Assembly: GCF_024295805.1 (NCBI RefSeq)
Contig: NZ_JANCLX010000003.1
Span: 248,001-312,000, forward strand
Origin: Streptomyces cucumeris
GTDB lineage: Bacteria; Actinomycetota; Actinomycetes; Streptomycetales; Streptomycetaceae
Length of the DNA: 64,000 nucleotides
Reading direction: 5' to 3'
How positions within the stretch are numbered: position 1 is the first letter of the stretch; each line of letters starts with the position of its first letter. The position numbers and the translations under genes were made by a program. The notes under the pieces are model-generated. The model ran no database searches, was not told the origin of the DNA, and saw nothing but the letters and a program-made list of their open reading frames with translations. Below are positions 41,982 to 50,391 of this stretch, one piece after another.

Positions 41982-43316
41982 CTACCGGGCGAAGGTGCCC
42001 TTGAAGACCTTGGGGTCGTGGAGGTCGAGGAGGGGTTCCTTGACTCCGTCGCCGGAGTTGTCGGTCCAGCCGGAGTTGCCCGCCTTGAGGATGGCGGCGC
42101 GGATGGCCATCACGTCCTGGCGGTTCTTCGGCTTGTGGTCACCGCTGGCCAGCCAGGCCGCGGCGCCCGCCACATGCGGGGCGGCCTGGGAGGTACCGCT
42201 GTAGTTGGAGTACTCGCCGTTCTTGAAGGTGGACTGGATGCAGTCACCGGGAGCGGCGATGTCCACGCCGGGGCCGAAGTCGCTGCCGCCACCGTTGACG
42301 TGGTCGATCCACAGCGAGTCGTCCTTGTTGCGGTTCTTCTTGTTGCACCAGCCGAACGAGCCCTTGCCGCCCGGCTTTCCGTCACCGTCGCTGAGCGCGG
42401 AGACCGTGATGGCGTCCGGGACATCGGCCGGGGTGTGGTACTTGGCGTCCTTGACGTCCTTGCGCTCGTTTCCGGCGGACACCACCACCACGACACCCTT
42501 GGCGACGGCCCGGTCGACGGCGTCCTTGACCGCGTTGGAGCTGTCGTCGTAGCCCGCGCTGATGTTGGCCACTTCGATCTTGTCGGCGTGGGCCGTCACC
42601 CAGTCCAGCCCTGCGACGAGCTCCGAGGAGTTGCCGGAGCCCTCATCGTTGAGGATCTTCAGGGACCACAGCCGGGCACCCGGTGCGACACCGATGTAGC
42701 CGGTCTTGTTGTCCAGCCCACCGATCACACCGGCGACATTGCTGCCATGGCCGTCACCGTCCGCACCGGAGTTGTCCACACACTTCTGGACGCCACTGCA
42801 GTTCACCGAACGCACGACGTTGAGGTCCGGGTGGCTCTTGTCGACCCCGGTGTCCAGGACCGCCACGTCCACGTCCACCCGCTGATCGACACCATCACCG
42901 ACCTTCAACGCCTTGTTCTGCGTCGCCCCGACACGCTTCACACCATTGGGCAACTGCTGACCCGCAACACCCTCCGACCCGCGGTGACCAGCTTCCTCGA
43001 CGGGCGTCCGGACCGTGCCGTCACGTTCGACATACGCGACCTCGGGGTCGGTGCGCAGCGTGTGCACGGCTTCAGGTGTGAGCTTCGCCGAGAACCCCCG
43101 CACGGTCGAGCGATAGACCGACTCCACGGTCACACCGTTCATCCCCTCGACCACCGACGTGGGGTCGACTGCCGAGCCCTTGGCGGCGGAGTCCTTGAGG
43201 ACGACGATGTAGTCACCGGGGCGCTGCGCGGGCTGCTGGGTGGCGCCCATACCGGGCGCCACACTGATGCCCGCGGCCACCGCCGACAGACCGACAAGTA
43301 TCCCTATGCGTTTCAC
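41982..43316 (-). CDS. Secreted S8 family serine protease (subtilisin-like)
   Basis: A 444-residue preproprotease starting at GTG 43316 behind GGAGGAA. The signal peptide (about 1-25) is followed by an inhibitor I9 propeptide (about 34-98, GDYIVVLKDSAAK, GFSAKLTPEAVHTLRTDPEV). The catalytic set is Asp155 (AVLDTGVD), His190 (GDGHGSNVAG), oxyanion Asn283 (SAGNE) and Ser376 (SGTSQAAPHVAG). It resembles Streptomyces subtilisins of the SAM-P20/SFase type. An inverted repeat upstream (43353-43382) contains an element also found before the FG-GAP gene. Confidence 0.93.
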   Translation of the reverse strand: MKRIGILVGLSAVAAGISVAPGMGATQQPAQRPGDYIVVLKDSAAKGSAVDPTSVVEGMNGVTVESVYRSTVRGFSAKLTPEAVHTLRTDPEVAYVERDGTVRTPVEEAGHRGSEGVAGQQLPNGVKRVGATQNKALKVGDGVDQRVDVDVAVLDTGVDKSHPDLNVVRSVNCSGVQKCVDNSGADGDGHGSNVAGVIGGLDNKTGYIGVAPGARLWSLKILNDEGSGNSSELVAGLDWVTAHADKIEVANISAGYDDSSNAVKDAVDRAVAKGVVVVVSAGNERKDVKDAKYHTPADVPDAITVSALSDGDGKPGGKGSFGWCNKKNRNKDDSLWIDHVNGGGSDFGPGVDIAAPGDCIQSTFKNGEYSNYSGTSQAAPHVAGAAAWLASGDHKPKNRQDVMAIRAAILKAGNSGWTDNSGDGVKEPLLDLHDPKVFKGTFAR

Positions 43317-43352
43317 ACTTCCTCCGTGAGGGGTGAAATCGATGACGGACCA

Positions 43353-43382
43353 GGTGAATCAGAGAGAGGTCATGGATTCACC
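43353..43382. promoter_or_regulatory. Inverted repeat upstream of the S8 protease
   Basis: GGTGAATC / GATTCACC, perfect 8-bp arms 14 nt apart, 37 bases before the protease start, with a further GGTGAAATC at 43332-43340. The left arm lies in CAGGTGAATCAG, which recurs exactly at 4219-4230. Confidence 0.45.
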
Positions 43383-44168
43383 CGTCCTCGGCTCTGCCGG
43401 AGGGGACGACAGACCAAGGAGGTTCACAGAAAAACCAGTTGGGATTCCCGGCACGCGTGCCCGATCAGGGCAATGACCAGGGGAATCACATAAACCCGTC
43501 CGCCGCATCCGGGGCGGAGGAATGGGTCATTTTCTATCGTGCGGCGGATCGAGTGGCAATGTCTGGCGGGAAGTTCGGCTGTTCGCCACTTCCCGGGCCG
43601 AAAGAACCGGCCGCGCCGCATTCATGGCATGGCGGAGCAACCCCTTCGCCCACTCGCGAGAAACGTGGAGCCATCACGCGTCCGGCAGTGCGGCATTCCG
43701 GGGAACCGGCTGAATTCGGCGTCACCGCCCGCCCGGAGGACCACGCCCTCCGGGGTCGTGGTCGGTATGTCGTCCACCGCGTTCGGCTCCGTCAGCCGGG
43801 TGTGCCGCACTCAAAAGGATCTCCTCCACGAGCATTCTCTTCGGCGTGGTGCGCGTGGGGGTTGCCCACACGGACTCCACGGCCACCGGGCCGACCTCTG
43901 CACTTCGGCCCCGCCGTTTTCCCCCTTCACCCTCAAGACCGCGCCGCCACCTCGGACATCCCGGCTCTTTACTATTGCTTTACGGTCAACGAGGATTGAT
44001 GTTCCCCATCGCGGTTCCGCCGTCGCGGCGCCGACGACCTCGTCGGCCGCCCGGATGGACCGCCTCCCAGGCGCGCTGACGCGTACGGAAAGCGTCCCGG
44101 CAGGACTGAACACCGCGGCCGCCCAACCCGTATCCACCTGCGCGGCACATTTCCGGATTGGAGCCCCC
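43383..44168. other. Long, compositionally uneven intergenic region
   Basis: Nearly 800 bases between the protease and the Asn/Gly-repeat gene with no supported gene: open frames on both strands lack codon bias and familiar motifs. Parts are A/T-richer than average (43490-43550 and 43965-44010, the latter reading CTTTACTATTGCTTTACGG). It must hold the promoters of the two divergent units; TATCGT near 43537 is one -10-like hexamer. It could also conceal a small RNA or a decayed gene. Confidence 0.35.
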
Positions 44169-45014
44169 ATGGAACACAGAGCGAAACGACAGTCGGCCCG
44201 GCTGAGCCGGACCGCCATGACGGTGGCCGCCGTGGTTCTCGGTGGGAGCGGCCTGGCGGCATTCGCCCTCCAGACATCCGGAGGGGCGGCGGACAGAGGT
44301 GGAGTGTCCCGCCCCGCCGACCCCGGCGCCGGAGTCAGCAGCGGATCGGTGTCCGCCCTCGAATGCCCCGACGTCGGCCGTGTCATCCTCGGATCCCCGG
44401 ATCAGGAGCGGACATCGCCCCCACCGGCATTGATCGAGGCGGACTCCCGCGTCGTCGCGAAATACCGGACGCTGGCGGACGACAACACGGAACGCATCCG
44501 TCAGGACGCGTCCTGGGCCCAGGACCGGCTGCTGACCCCGTTGCGGGATGAGCGGCTGGCTCTCATCCGTCGCCATCTGCCATCGCTGGACTCCGAGTCC
44601 GGGTCCGGGCAGCCCGCGGAGCTGGCGTCACGGGTGCGGTGCACCCTGCGGGCGGCGGGAGGAGCGGAGAGCCGCCCCTCGGGCACCGGCGGCACGACGG
44701 ACCCCGACAGCGCCGCCGCCGAAGCCACCGACGACCCCGTGGGCGGTGACGATCCCGTGGATGGTGACAGCCCCGCGGGCGGCGACGACAACAACGGGAA
44801 CGAGAACGGCAACGAGAACGGCAACGGGGACGGCCAGGACAACGGGAACGGCAATGGGAACGGGAACGGCGTCCCGGGGAGAGGGGACGGTTCGTTCAGC
44901 AGGAACGGCAACGGAAACGGCAATGGCAACGGGAACGGCGACGGTCAGGACAACGGGAACAGCAACGGCAATGACAACGGCAGCCGCCTGAGCGACGACC
45001 GCCCCGGGGGCTGA
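44169..45014 (+). CDS. Exported Asn/Gly-repeat protein in operon with a membrane sigma factor
   Basis: A 281-residue protein, start ATG 44169 with TTGGAG 6 nt upstream. An N-terminal basic region and hydrophobic helix (TAMTVAAVVLGGSGLAAFAL) act as signal peptide or anchor. The middle (about 65-165) is a Glu/Arg-rich predominantly helical domain with two Cys (ALECPDVG, RVRCTLRA). The last 80 residues are low-complexity NGNENGNGDGQDNG-type repeats encoded by AACGGG-like units. Only 6 bases separate it from the sigma factor gene at 45021, so the two form one transcription unit. The extracellular Asn/Gly tail sits on the same side of the membrane as the sigma factor's lectin domain; a role as ligand or co-receptor is speculative. 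Confidence 0.7.
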   Translation: MEHRAKRQSARLSRTAMTVAAVVLGGSGLAAFALQTSGGAADRGGVSRPADPGAGVSSGSVSALECPDVGRVILGSPDQERTSPPPALIEADSRVVAKYRTLADDNTERIRQDASWAQDRLLTPLRDERLALIRRHLPSLDSESGSGQPAELASRVRCTLRAAGGAESRPSGTGGTTDPDSAAAEATDDPVGGDDPVDGDSPAGGDDNNGNENGNENGNGDGQDNGNGNGNGNGVPGRGDGSFSRNGNGNGNGNGNGDGQDNGNSNGNDNGSRLSDDRPGG

Positions 45015-45020
45015 CTCCTT

Positions 45021-46508
45021 ATGTCGTTCGGCCAGAAGTATCGTTTCCTCGCAGCCCTTCCCGACACCCGGCTGACCGCCGTCGTACGCGGCGAGGGAGG
45101 GGCCGAAGAGGAGATCGCGGAGCTGTACCGGAGGCACCGGCCGGTGGTCCGCGCCCATGCCGACGCCTGCTGTCCGGATACCCACACCGCCGAACACCTG
45201 ACGTTCGAGGCGTTCATCCGGACCGTCGAGAGCGTACGGCGCGGCGGCGGGCCCACCGGTTCATGGCGGCCCCATCTGCTGGCGACCGTGGAGGAGCTCG
45301 CGGCCGACGGGGGCATGACGCACGGTGGCGGCGACGAGCCCGCACTCGGCGCCACCGTCCGCACCGACCTGAGTCCGGGCGATGAGGGCGAGCGCGGCCA
45401 TCCGGACCCCGATCCGTCCGCCGAGGAGCGCGAGCTCCTGCTCCGGGGTTTCCGACTGCTTCCGGAGCGCTCGCGGTCGGTCTTGTGGCACGCGGTGGTG
45501 GACGGGGAGTCGGCCGCGCAGACGGGGAAGCGGCTCGGGCTGACTCAGAGCGGTGCGACGGCGCTGCGCCGGCACGCCCGCAGGGGCCTCCGCGAGGCGT
45601 ATCTCTCCTTCTTCGCCCGCAGTGACCGGAGCAACCGGAAGTGCCGCAACCACAGCGGCCTCCTCGCGGCGGCCGTCAGACAACCCGGCAAGCCACCCGG
45701 CAGACTCCTCTCATGGCATCTGGACGGCTGCGCACGCTGCCGGAAGGCGTTCCACAGCCTCACCGACCTCGACTCCCGGCTGCGCTCCCTGCTCCCCGCC
45801 ACCGCGCTCCCCCCGACCGGGCCGACGGCGCCTGACGGCCGGCCCGCCGGTCCACCGGACATGGCGGGGCCCGAGGCCGACCGGACGCCCGCACCCCGCG
45901 CCCGCCCCTGGTCCGGAGCCGCCTCACTCATGGCGGGCGCGGTACGGAAAGGGCTGGTTCTCGCGGCGGTGCTGTCGATGGTCTCCTTCGGCGCACACCT
46001 CCTCCAGCGCCACGCCACGGGTCCGGAGGGCGGGCCGTCCACCACACCGCCACCCGGGACGGCGGCCCCGTCGCAACCCCCGGGCGGCGAGCGGGAACCG
46101 ACCGCCCCTGAACGGCCGTCACCGGGCCGTCCGTCCGGTGGCGCGCCCGTCACCCGGCCCCCCGCGGAACCGGTGCGTGAACTCCCCACCGGCCGCCGGA
46201 CGTCACTGGAGGTCATCGGCTCCGGGCAGTGTCTGCGGGCGGCGACCACCGGGTCCGCCACCGCGCCCGCGGCGTGTGACGGCGGAGCCGACCAGGAGTG
46301 GCAGCACGTCATCTTCCGGGGGCGGGACGTACTGCTCCGCAGTGCCACCTCCGGCCGGTGTCTACGCGACAGGGGCGGCGCCGAGGGGGCGGACGAGCAG
46401 CGGCCCTGTGAGGGAACGGACGAGGGCCAGGTGTGGCGGACGGAGTTCAGCGAGACGGAGGGATCGCTGATGGTCGTGGGCGCGGCAGGGGGACGATATG
46501 TGATCTGA
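45021..46508 (+). CDS. Membrane-anchored ECF sigma-like protein with ricin-type lectin domain; region 2.4 degraded
   Basis: A 495-residue relative of the proteins at 32741 and 49033. Region 2 begins normally (EEIAELYRRHRPVVRAHADA, then CCPDTHTAEHLTFEAFIRTV) but where the others read ...RRxAIDWA...RR, this one reads HLLATVEELAADGGMTHGG (86-104), losing the basic, aromatic helix that reads the -10 element. Region 4 (about 138-195) is intact (LGLTQSGATALRRHARRGLR). Zinc motif: Cys208 and HLDGCARC (His233, Cys237, Cys240). TM helix about 310-328. Pro/Gly-rich stalk and a lectin-like domain (about 393-495) with DQEWQHV and GQVWRTEF follow. It is co-transcribed with the Asn/Gly-repeat protein. It may have altered promoter choice or act only as a regulator of its paralogues. 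Confidence 0.83.
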   Translation: MSFGQKYRFLAALPDTRLTAVVRGEGGAEEEIAELYRRHRPVVRAHADACCPDTHTAEHLTFEAFIRTVESVRRGGGPTGSWRPHLLATVEELAADGGMTHGGGDEPALGATVRTDLSPGDEGERGHPDPDPSAEERELLLRGFRLLPERSRSVLWHAVVDGESAAQTGKRLGLTQSGATALRRHARRGLREAYLSFFARSDRSNRKCRNHSGLLAAAVRQPGKPPGRLLSWHLDGCARCRKAFHSLTDLDSRLRSLLPATALPPTGPTAPDGRPAGPPDMAGPEADRTPAPRARPWSGAASLMAGAVRKGLVLAAVLSMVSFGAHLLQRHATGPEGGPSTTPPPGTAAPSQPPGGEREPTAPERPSPGRPSGGAPVTRPPAEPVRELPTGRRTSLEVIGSGQCLRAATTGSATAPAACDGGADQEWQHVIFRGRDVLLRSATSGRCLRDRGGAEGADEQRPCEGTDEGQVWRTEFSETEGSLMVVGAAGGRYVI

Positions 46509-46556
46509 GCGCTACCCGCGCCACCCGCTCCGCCTGCGCCGCACCACCCGGCGCTT

Positions 46557-46646
46557 GGAGCATGAACTACTCAACTACTCAAAAAGCAACATCACTTTAA
46601 CAAAACTTCACACATCCCGGCATGGTTGGGACTGGTATCCCCATGC
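46557..46646. other. A/T-rich patch with short repeats and hairpin upstream of carbonic anhydrase
   Basis: Within a 281-base gap, 46557-46620 is strikingly A/T-rich for this genome (AACTACTCAACTACTCAAAA, then TTTAACAAAACTTCACAC) and contains the direct repeat AACTACTC twice. It is followed by an imperfect hairpin (GCATG...GGGA / TCCC...CATGC, 46620-46646). It could be an UP-element-rich promoter for the carbonic anhydrase operon or a short acquired fragment. Confidence 0.45.
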
Positions 46647-46789
46647 TCACGGTTGCATTCTTGCGCTGCCCTTCAGGAGAACGTCCGCGCGCCTGACCGA
46701 CTCATCGTGCCGAGCGCGCCCCGACACCCTCATACCGTTCAGAGGCTATCCCGCGCCCGCCCGACGGCCGGCGCAGAAGGCAGGCCACT

Positions 46790-47374
46790 GTGCAACTCCT
46801 CGTCGACAACGCCCGTTCCTTCCCCGACTGGGTCGCCCGGCGCCCCGAGATGTTCCGGGACCTCGCGGCCGGACAGACGCCGATGGCGCTGTTCATCACC
46901 TGTTCGGACGCACGGGTGATCCCGTCCCTCATCACCGGTGCCCGTCCCGGAGAACTCTTCGAACTGCGCACCGCGGGCAACATCGTTCCGCCCTACGACC
47001 CCGAGCGGCCGGGCGGGGAGGCGGCCACGATCGAGTACGCCCTGTGTGTCCTGGGGGTGCGTCACATCATCGTGTGCGGCCACTCCCACTGCGGTGCCGT
47101 CGGAGCCCTGGTCCACGGTGACGATCTCACCCCCCTGCCCGCGGTCCGCACCTGGCTGCGGCCGACGGCGCGGGAACTGCCGGTGGCCCACGGCGTCGCC
47201 CACGCGGTACGCCATCATGTGGTGCGGCAGCGGGACGCCCTCGTCGATCACCCCGCCGTGCGGGACCGGCTCGCGCGGGACCTGCTGTCCCTGCACGCCT
47301 GGTACTACGAGGTGGACACCGGTGTGGTCAGTGCTCATGACCCCAGGGCAGGCGGGGAGTTCACACCGCTGTAG
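46790..47374 (+). CDS. Beta-class carbonic anhydrase
   Basis: A 194-residue zinc enzyme interconverting CO2 and bicarbonate. The ligands and dyad are clear: Cys38, Asp40 and Arg42 in CSDARV, His98 and Cys101 in GHSHCGAVG. RTAGN (60-64) is the conserved substrate loop. Start GTG 46790 has AAGGCAGG upstream. It is followed after 66 bases by a SulP transporter on the same strand, a pairing common in bacteria that suggests bicarbonate transport linked to hydration. Confidence 0.93.
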   Translation: MQLLVDNARSFPDWVARRPEMFRDLAAGQTPMALFITCSDARVIPSLITGARPGELFELRTAGNIVPPYDPERPGGEAATIEYALCVLGVRHIIVCGHSHCGAVGALVHGDDLTPLPAVRTWLRPTARELPVAHGVAHAVRHHVVRQRDALVDHPAVRDRLARDLLSLHAWYYEVDTGVVSAHDPRAGGEFTPL

Positions 47375-47440
47375 GCGCCGCGTCTCCCACCTCTGTTTCC
47401 CCAGCACACCCTTTTCGACAGCACACCGAGGAGTCCCTCC

Positions 47441-48946
47441 ATGTTCTCCGCGTTATCCGCGTTATCCGCCCGGAAAAACCTGGATCAGCGCTCCGCCGTC
47501 CTCTGGCGTGACGCACTGGCGTCACTGGTCGTCTTTCTGGTCGCGCTCCCCCTGTGCGTGGGAGTGGCCGTCGCCTCCGGTGTTCCCGGTGAACTCGGAC
47601 TGGTCACCGGGATCGTCGGCGGCCTGGTCGTGGGCGCCCTGCCCGGCAGCACCCTCCAGGTCAGTGGTCCCGCCGCCGGTCTGACCGTGCTGGTGTACAA
47701 CGCCGTGGAACGGTTCGGCCTCGGCACGCTCGGCGCGCTCGTACTGATCGCCGGACTGCTCCAAGTACTCCTGGGCGCCCTGCGGTTCGGGCGCTGGTTC
47801 CGTGCGATCTCGGTGGCCGTCGTCCACGGCATGCTCACCGGTATCGGTCTGATCCTCGTCCTGGGCCAGATCTATGTGATGGCCGGGGCCGACCAGCCCT
47901 CCGGTGGCCCCGGCAAACTGGCCGGGACGGCCGAACTCCTGGGCACGATCGCCCTCGACAGCACGGCGCGTACCGCCTTCCTGGTGGGTCTGGGGACCCT
48001 GGCCGTCCTCGTCCTGTGGCCGAAGGTGTCCGGCCGGGCCCGGATCGTTCCGGGCCCCCTGGTCGCGGTGACGCTCGCCATCGCGGCCACCTCACTGCTC
48101 GACCTGCCCGTCGCCACCGTCGAGGTGCGGGGTCTGCTGGACGCGGTCCAGCCCCCCGGTGGCGGCGCCCTCGACGACCTCCTCAGCGCGCAGGCCCTGG
48201 GCACCATCGTGGCCTTCACCCTGATCGCTTCGGCCGAGAGCCTGTTCAGCGCGGCCGCGGTGGACCGTATGCACAACGGTCCGCGCACCGACTACGACAA
48301 GGAGCTCATGGCGCAGGGAGTGGGCAACACCCTCTGCGGAGCCCTGGGCGCCCTGCCGATGACGGCCGTCATCGTGCGCAGCGCCGCCAATGTGCAGGCC
48401 GGGGCGCGGACCTCGCTGTCCCGGATCCTCCACGGACTGTGGCTGCTGCTGTTCGCCGCGCTGCTGCCCGCGGCCATCGGTGTCATCCCGCTTCCCGCGC
48501 TGGCGGGTGTCCTGGTCCACGCGGGCTGCAAACTGGTGCCGGTGAAGGAGTTCATCCCGATGTGGCGGCAGCACCGCGGGGAGGCCGTGATCCTGGGCGC
48601 GACCGCCGTCGCCGTCGTGATGACCGATCTCCTCGAAGGCGTTCTGCTCGGGCTGCTCCTCTCGGTGTGCAAGGCCGCCTGGGATTCCTCACGACTCCAG
48701 GTCGAGACGCGGGAGTACGACGACGGCCGGGTGGTGGTGGCCCTCACCGGCAATGCCACCTTCCTCCGGCTGCCCGGCACACTGGAGCAGCTGGAAGGGC
48801 TGCCCACCGACCGGCCCGTGGAGCTCGATCTGTCCGGGGTGCGCCATGCGGACCTCGCCAGTTGCGTGGCGCTGGAGAACTGGGCCCGGCGCCACAACGA
48901 CGCCGGTACCGCGCCGGTCCGGCTGCTGCCCCCGGCCCATCCATAG
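47441..48946 (+). CDS. SulP family anion transporter with STAS domain (probable bicarbonate carrier)
   Basis: A 501-residue transporter with 10-12 membrane segments and a cytoplasmic C-terminal STAS domain (about 420-495, VVVALTGNATFLRLPGTLEQ, ELDLSGVRHADLASC). The core motifs PLCVGVAVASGVPGELGLVT, QVSGPAAGLTVLVYN and ASAESLFSAAAVDRMHNGPR are those of SulP proteins of the BicA-like/actinobacterial branch. The first codons contain a 9-bp tandem repeat (CCGCGTTAT twice) giving SALSALSA. Pairing with a carbonic anhydrase favours bicarbonate over sulphate as substrate, by inference. It converges on a membrane sigma factor gene. Confidence 0.9.
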   Translation: MFSALSALSARKNLDQRSAVLWRDALASLVVFLVALPLCVGVAVASGVPGELGLVTGIVGGLVVGALPGSTLQVSGPAAGLTVLVYNAVERFGLGTLGALVLIAGLLQVLLGALRFGRWFRAISVAVVHGMLTGIGLILVLGQIYVMAGADQPSGGPGKLAGTAELLGTIALDSTARTAFLVGLGTLAVLVLWPKVSGRARIVPGPLVAVTLAIAATSLLDLPVATVEVRGLLDAVQPPGGGALDDLLSAQALGTIVAFTLIASAESLFSAAAVDRMHNGPRTDYDKELMAQGVGNTLCGALGALPMTAVIVRSAANVQAGARTSLSRILHGLWLLLFAALLPAAIGVIPLPALAGVLVHAGCKLVPVKEFIPMWRQHRGEAVILGATAVAVVMTDLLEGVLLGLLLSVCKAAWDSSRLQVETREYDDGRVVVALTGNATFLRLPGTLEQLEGLPTDRPVELDLSGVRHADLASCVALENWARRHNDAGTAPVRLLPPAHP

Positions 48947-49024
48947 ACCGCGCGGCGTGCACCGGGCAGCGTGGACCGCGCGGCCGTCCGGTGGCTCATC
49001 CCGGGCGGTGGCACGATGGCGTGG

Positions 49025-49042
49025 CCGGGCCCTCAGGCCCGG
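49025..49042. terminator. Hairpin at the stop of the lectin sigma gene
   Basis: CCGGGCC-CTCA-GGCCCGG, a perfect 7-bp stem whose loop contains the minus-strand stop codon, in the convergent SulP/sigma junction. Confidence 0.4.
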
Positions 49043-50391
49043 TACGTCCCGCCCTCGCTGCCGATGAACACGAGCGACCGCTGCTCCACCCGGTACGCGA
49101 ACCGCCACAACTGCCCGCCGTCCCCGCTGTCGCACGCGCGCTGCTCCCCGGACGTGGCCGAGGAGCCGGAGTCGCGCAGACACAGGCCCGACACCATATT
49201 GCGCAGGAGGACGGTGCGCCCCCGGAACTGCAGCCGGACCCAGGACTGCCCGGCGGAGCCGTCACAGACCGCGGCCCGCAGCCGGCTCCCCCGCCCTCCT
49301 TCCAGACACCGGCCTCCGGCCGCCGTGCGCAGCACGGTCCGGCCCGCCTCCGGCAACCGGCGGTCCGCGGCCGGGCCACCCGGCCGCGACGGCGACGACG
49401 GGTCGCTCCCCGGCGCTGCCGGTGCCGACGAGGCGGGCGGCGGAACCGTCTGCGGGGACGTCGGGGAGTCGCCGGGGAGCAGCGCGAAACAGCATCCCGC
49501 CGCCAGTGTCACCGACGCCGCCGCGGGGAGGTGCAACCCGGCGGCGAGGGAGGTGGAGGCGGTCGCCCCGGCCAGCGCCGTCTTGGTGGTGCCCGCCTGT
49601 GCGGCCAGATATCCGGCTCCCCCCAGCAGGATCGCTCCGGGCAGTACGGTACGCAGCCGGGAGTTGAGGTCGGTGAGGTCCGCCATGACCCGACGGCAGG
49701 CGGCGCATTCGCTCAGATGCCGCTGGAGGGGCCTGCCCGGGCGGCGGCCCTTGCGCCGTACGGCGGCCGCCAGCAGTGCGCCGTACCGACCGCACTCCTC
49801 GTCGTCACCGCCCCGGTCGGCATGCACGCTGAGGTACGCCTCACGCAGCCCCTCGCGGGCGCGCTCGGCCAGGGAGGCCACACCGCTCGCGCTCAGCCCG
49901 AGCCTGGCTCCCACCGCCGCCGCCGGTTCGCCCTGCACCACGGTGTGCCACAGCACTTGCTGCCAGCGCTCGGGGAGGCGCTGGAAACTGCGCACGACGA
50001 GATCGTCCTCCTCCTTGCTGAGGGTCAGCTCCTCTCCGTTGAGCGTCTGGTCGACCTGGTCCTCGATCTCGTCACTCGGCTCGATACGGCGGTCCCGGGC
50101 CGCCCAGTCGATGGCGATGCGCCGGGCGGCGGTCAGCAGGTAGGGACGCCACACTCCGCTGGGACCACCACCGCGCCTCGTGGCGTCGATGGTGCGGGCG
50201 AACGCCTCGGAGGTGATGTCCTCCGCGGTGTGCGGATCCCGGCAGCAGGTGGCGGCGTAGGCCCGTATGGCCGGGCGGTGACGCGCGTACAGCTCCGCGA
50301 GTTCCTCATCGGCCATATCGCCGCGGCGCAGGCAGGTGGCCAGTTCGTCATCCGGCACGTGCTGGAAGGGGCGGTGGTGCACAACTGACAT
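49033..50391 (-). CDS. Membrane-anchored ECF sigma factor with zinc motif and ricin-type lectin domain
   Basis: A 452-residue protein, start ATG 50391. Sigma region 2 (about 28-103: LAELYARHRPAIRAYAATCC, ITSEAFARTIDATRRG, ARRIAIDWAARDRR) and region 4 (about 128-190: RLPERWQQVLWHTVV, ARLGLSASGVASLAERAREG) are intact and closest to those of the protein at 32741. The zinc motif comprises Cys200 and HLSECAAC (His225, Cys229, Cys232). Two hydrophobic stretches (about 250-267 and 282-305) offer one or two TM helices. The C-terminal lectin-like domain (about 350-452) has GQSWVRL and GQLWRFAY. It follows the same single-chain sigma/anti-sigma/receptor plan, with a shorter stalk. It ends against the convergent SulP gene. 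Confidence 0.86.
   Translation of the reverse strand: MSVVHHRPFQHVPDDELATCLRRGDMADEELAELYARHRPAIRAYAATCCRDPHTAEDITSEAFARTIDATRRGGGPSGVWRPYLLTAARRIAIDWAARDRRIEPSDEIEDQVDQTLNGEELTLSKEEDDLVVRSFQRLPERWQQVLWHTVVQGEPAAAVGARLGLSASGVASLAERAREGLREAYLSVHADRGGDDEECGRYGALLAAAVRRKGRRPGRPLQRHLSECAACRRVMADLTDLNSRLRTVLPGAILLGGAGYLAAQAGTTKTALAGATASTSLAAGLHLPAAASVTLAAGCCFALLPGDSPTSPQTVPPPASSAPAAPGSDPSSPSRPGGPAADRRLPEAGRTVLRTAAGGRCLEGGRGSRLRAAVCDGSAGQSWVRLQFRGRTVLLRNMVSGLCLRDSGSSATSGEQRACDSGDGGQLWRFAYRVEQRSLVFIGSEGGTYRA

Noticed and set aside
43424..43621. 65-residue minus-strand frame with a hydrophobic tail upstream of the S8 protease
   Set aside because: No ribosome site and mixed codon use; treated as chance.
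44783..44990. CRISPR-like or satellite repeat
   Set aside because: The repeats are in frame and encode Asn/Gly runs at the end of an exported protein; no spacer structure.
48016..50388. Long plus-strand frame spanning the SulP end and the sigma gene
   Set aside because: It runs antisense to a well-supported sigma factor and out of frame with SulP; no protein-like pattern.
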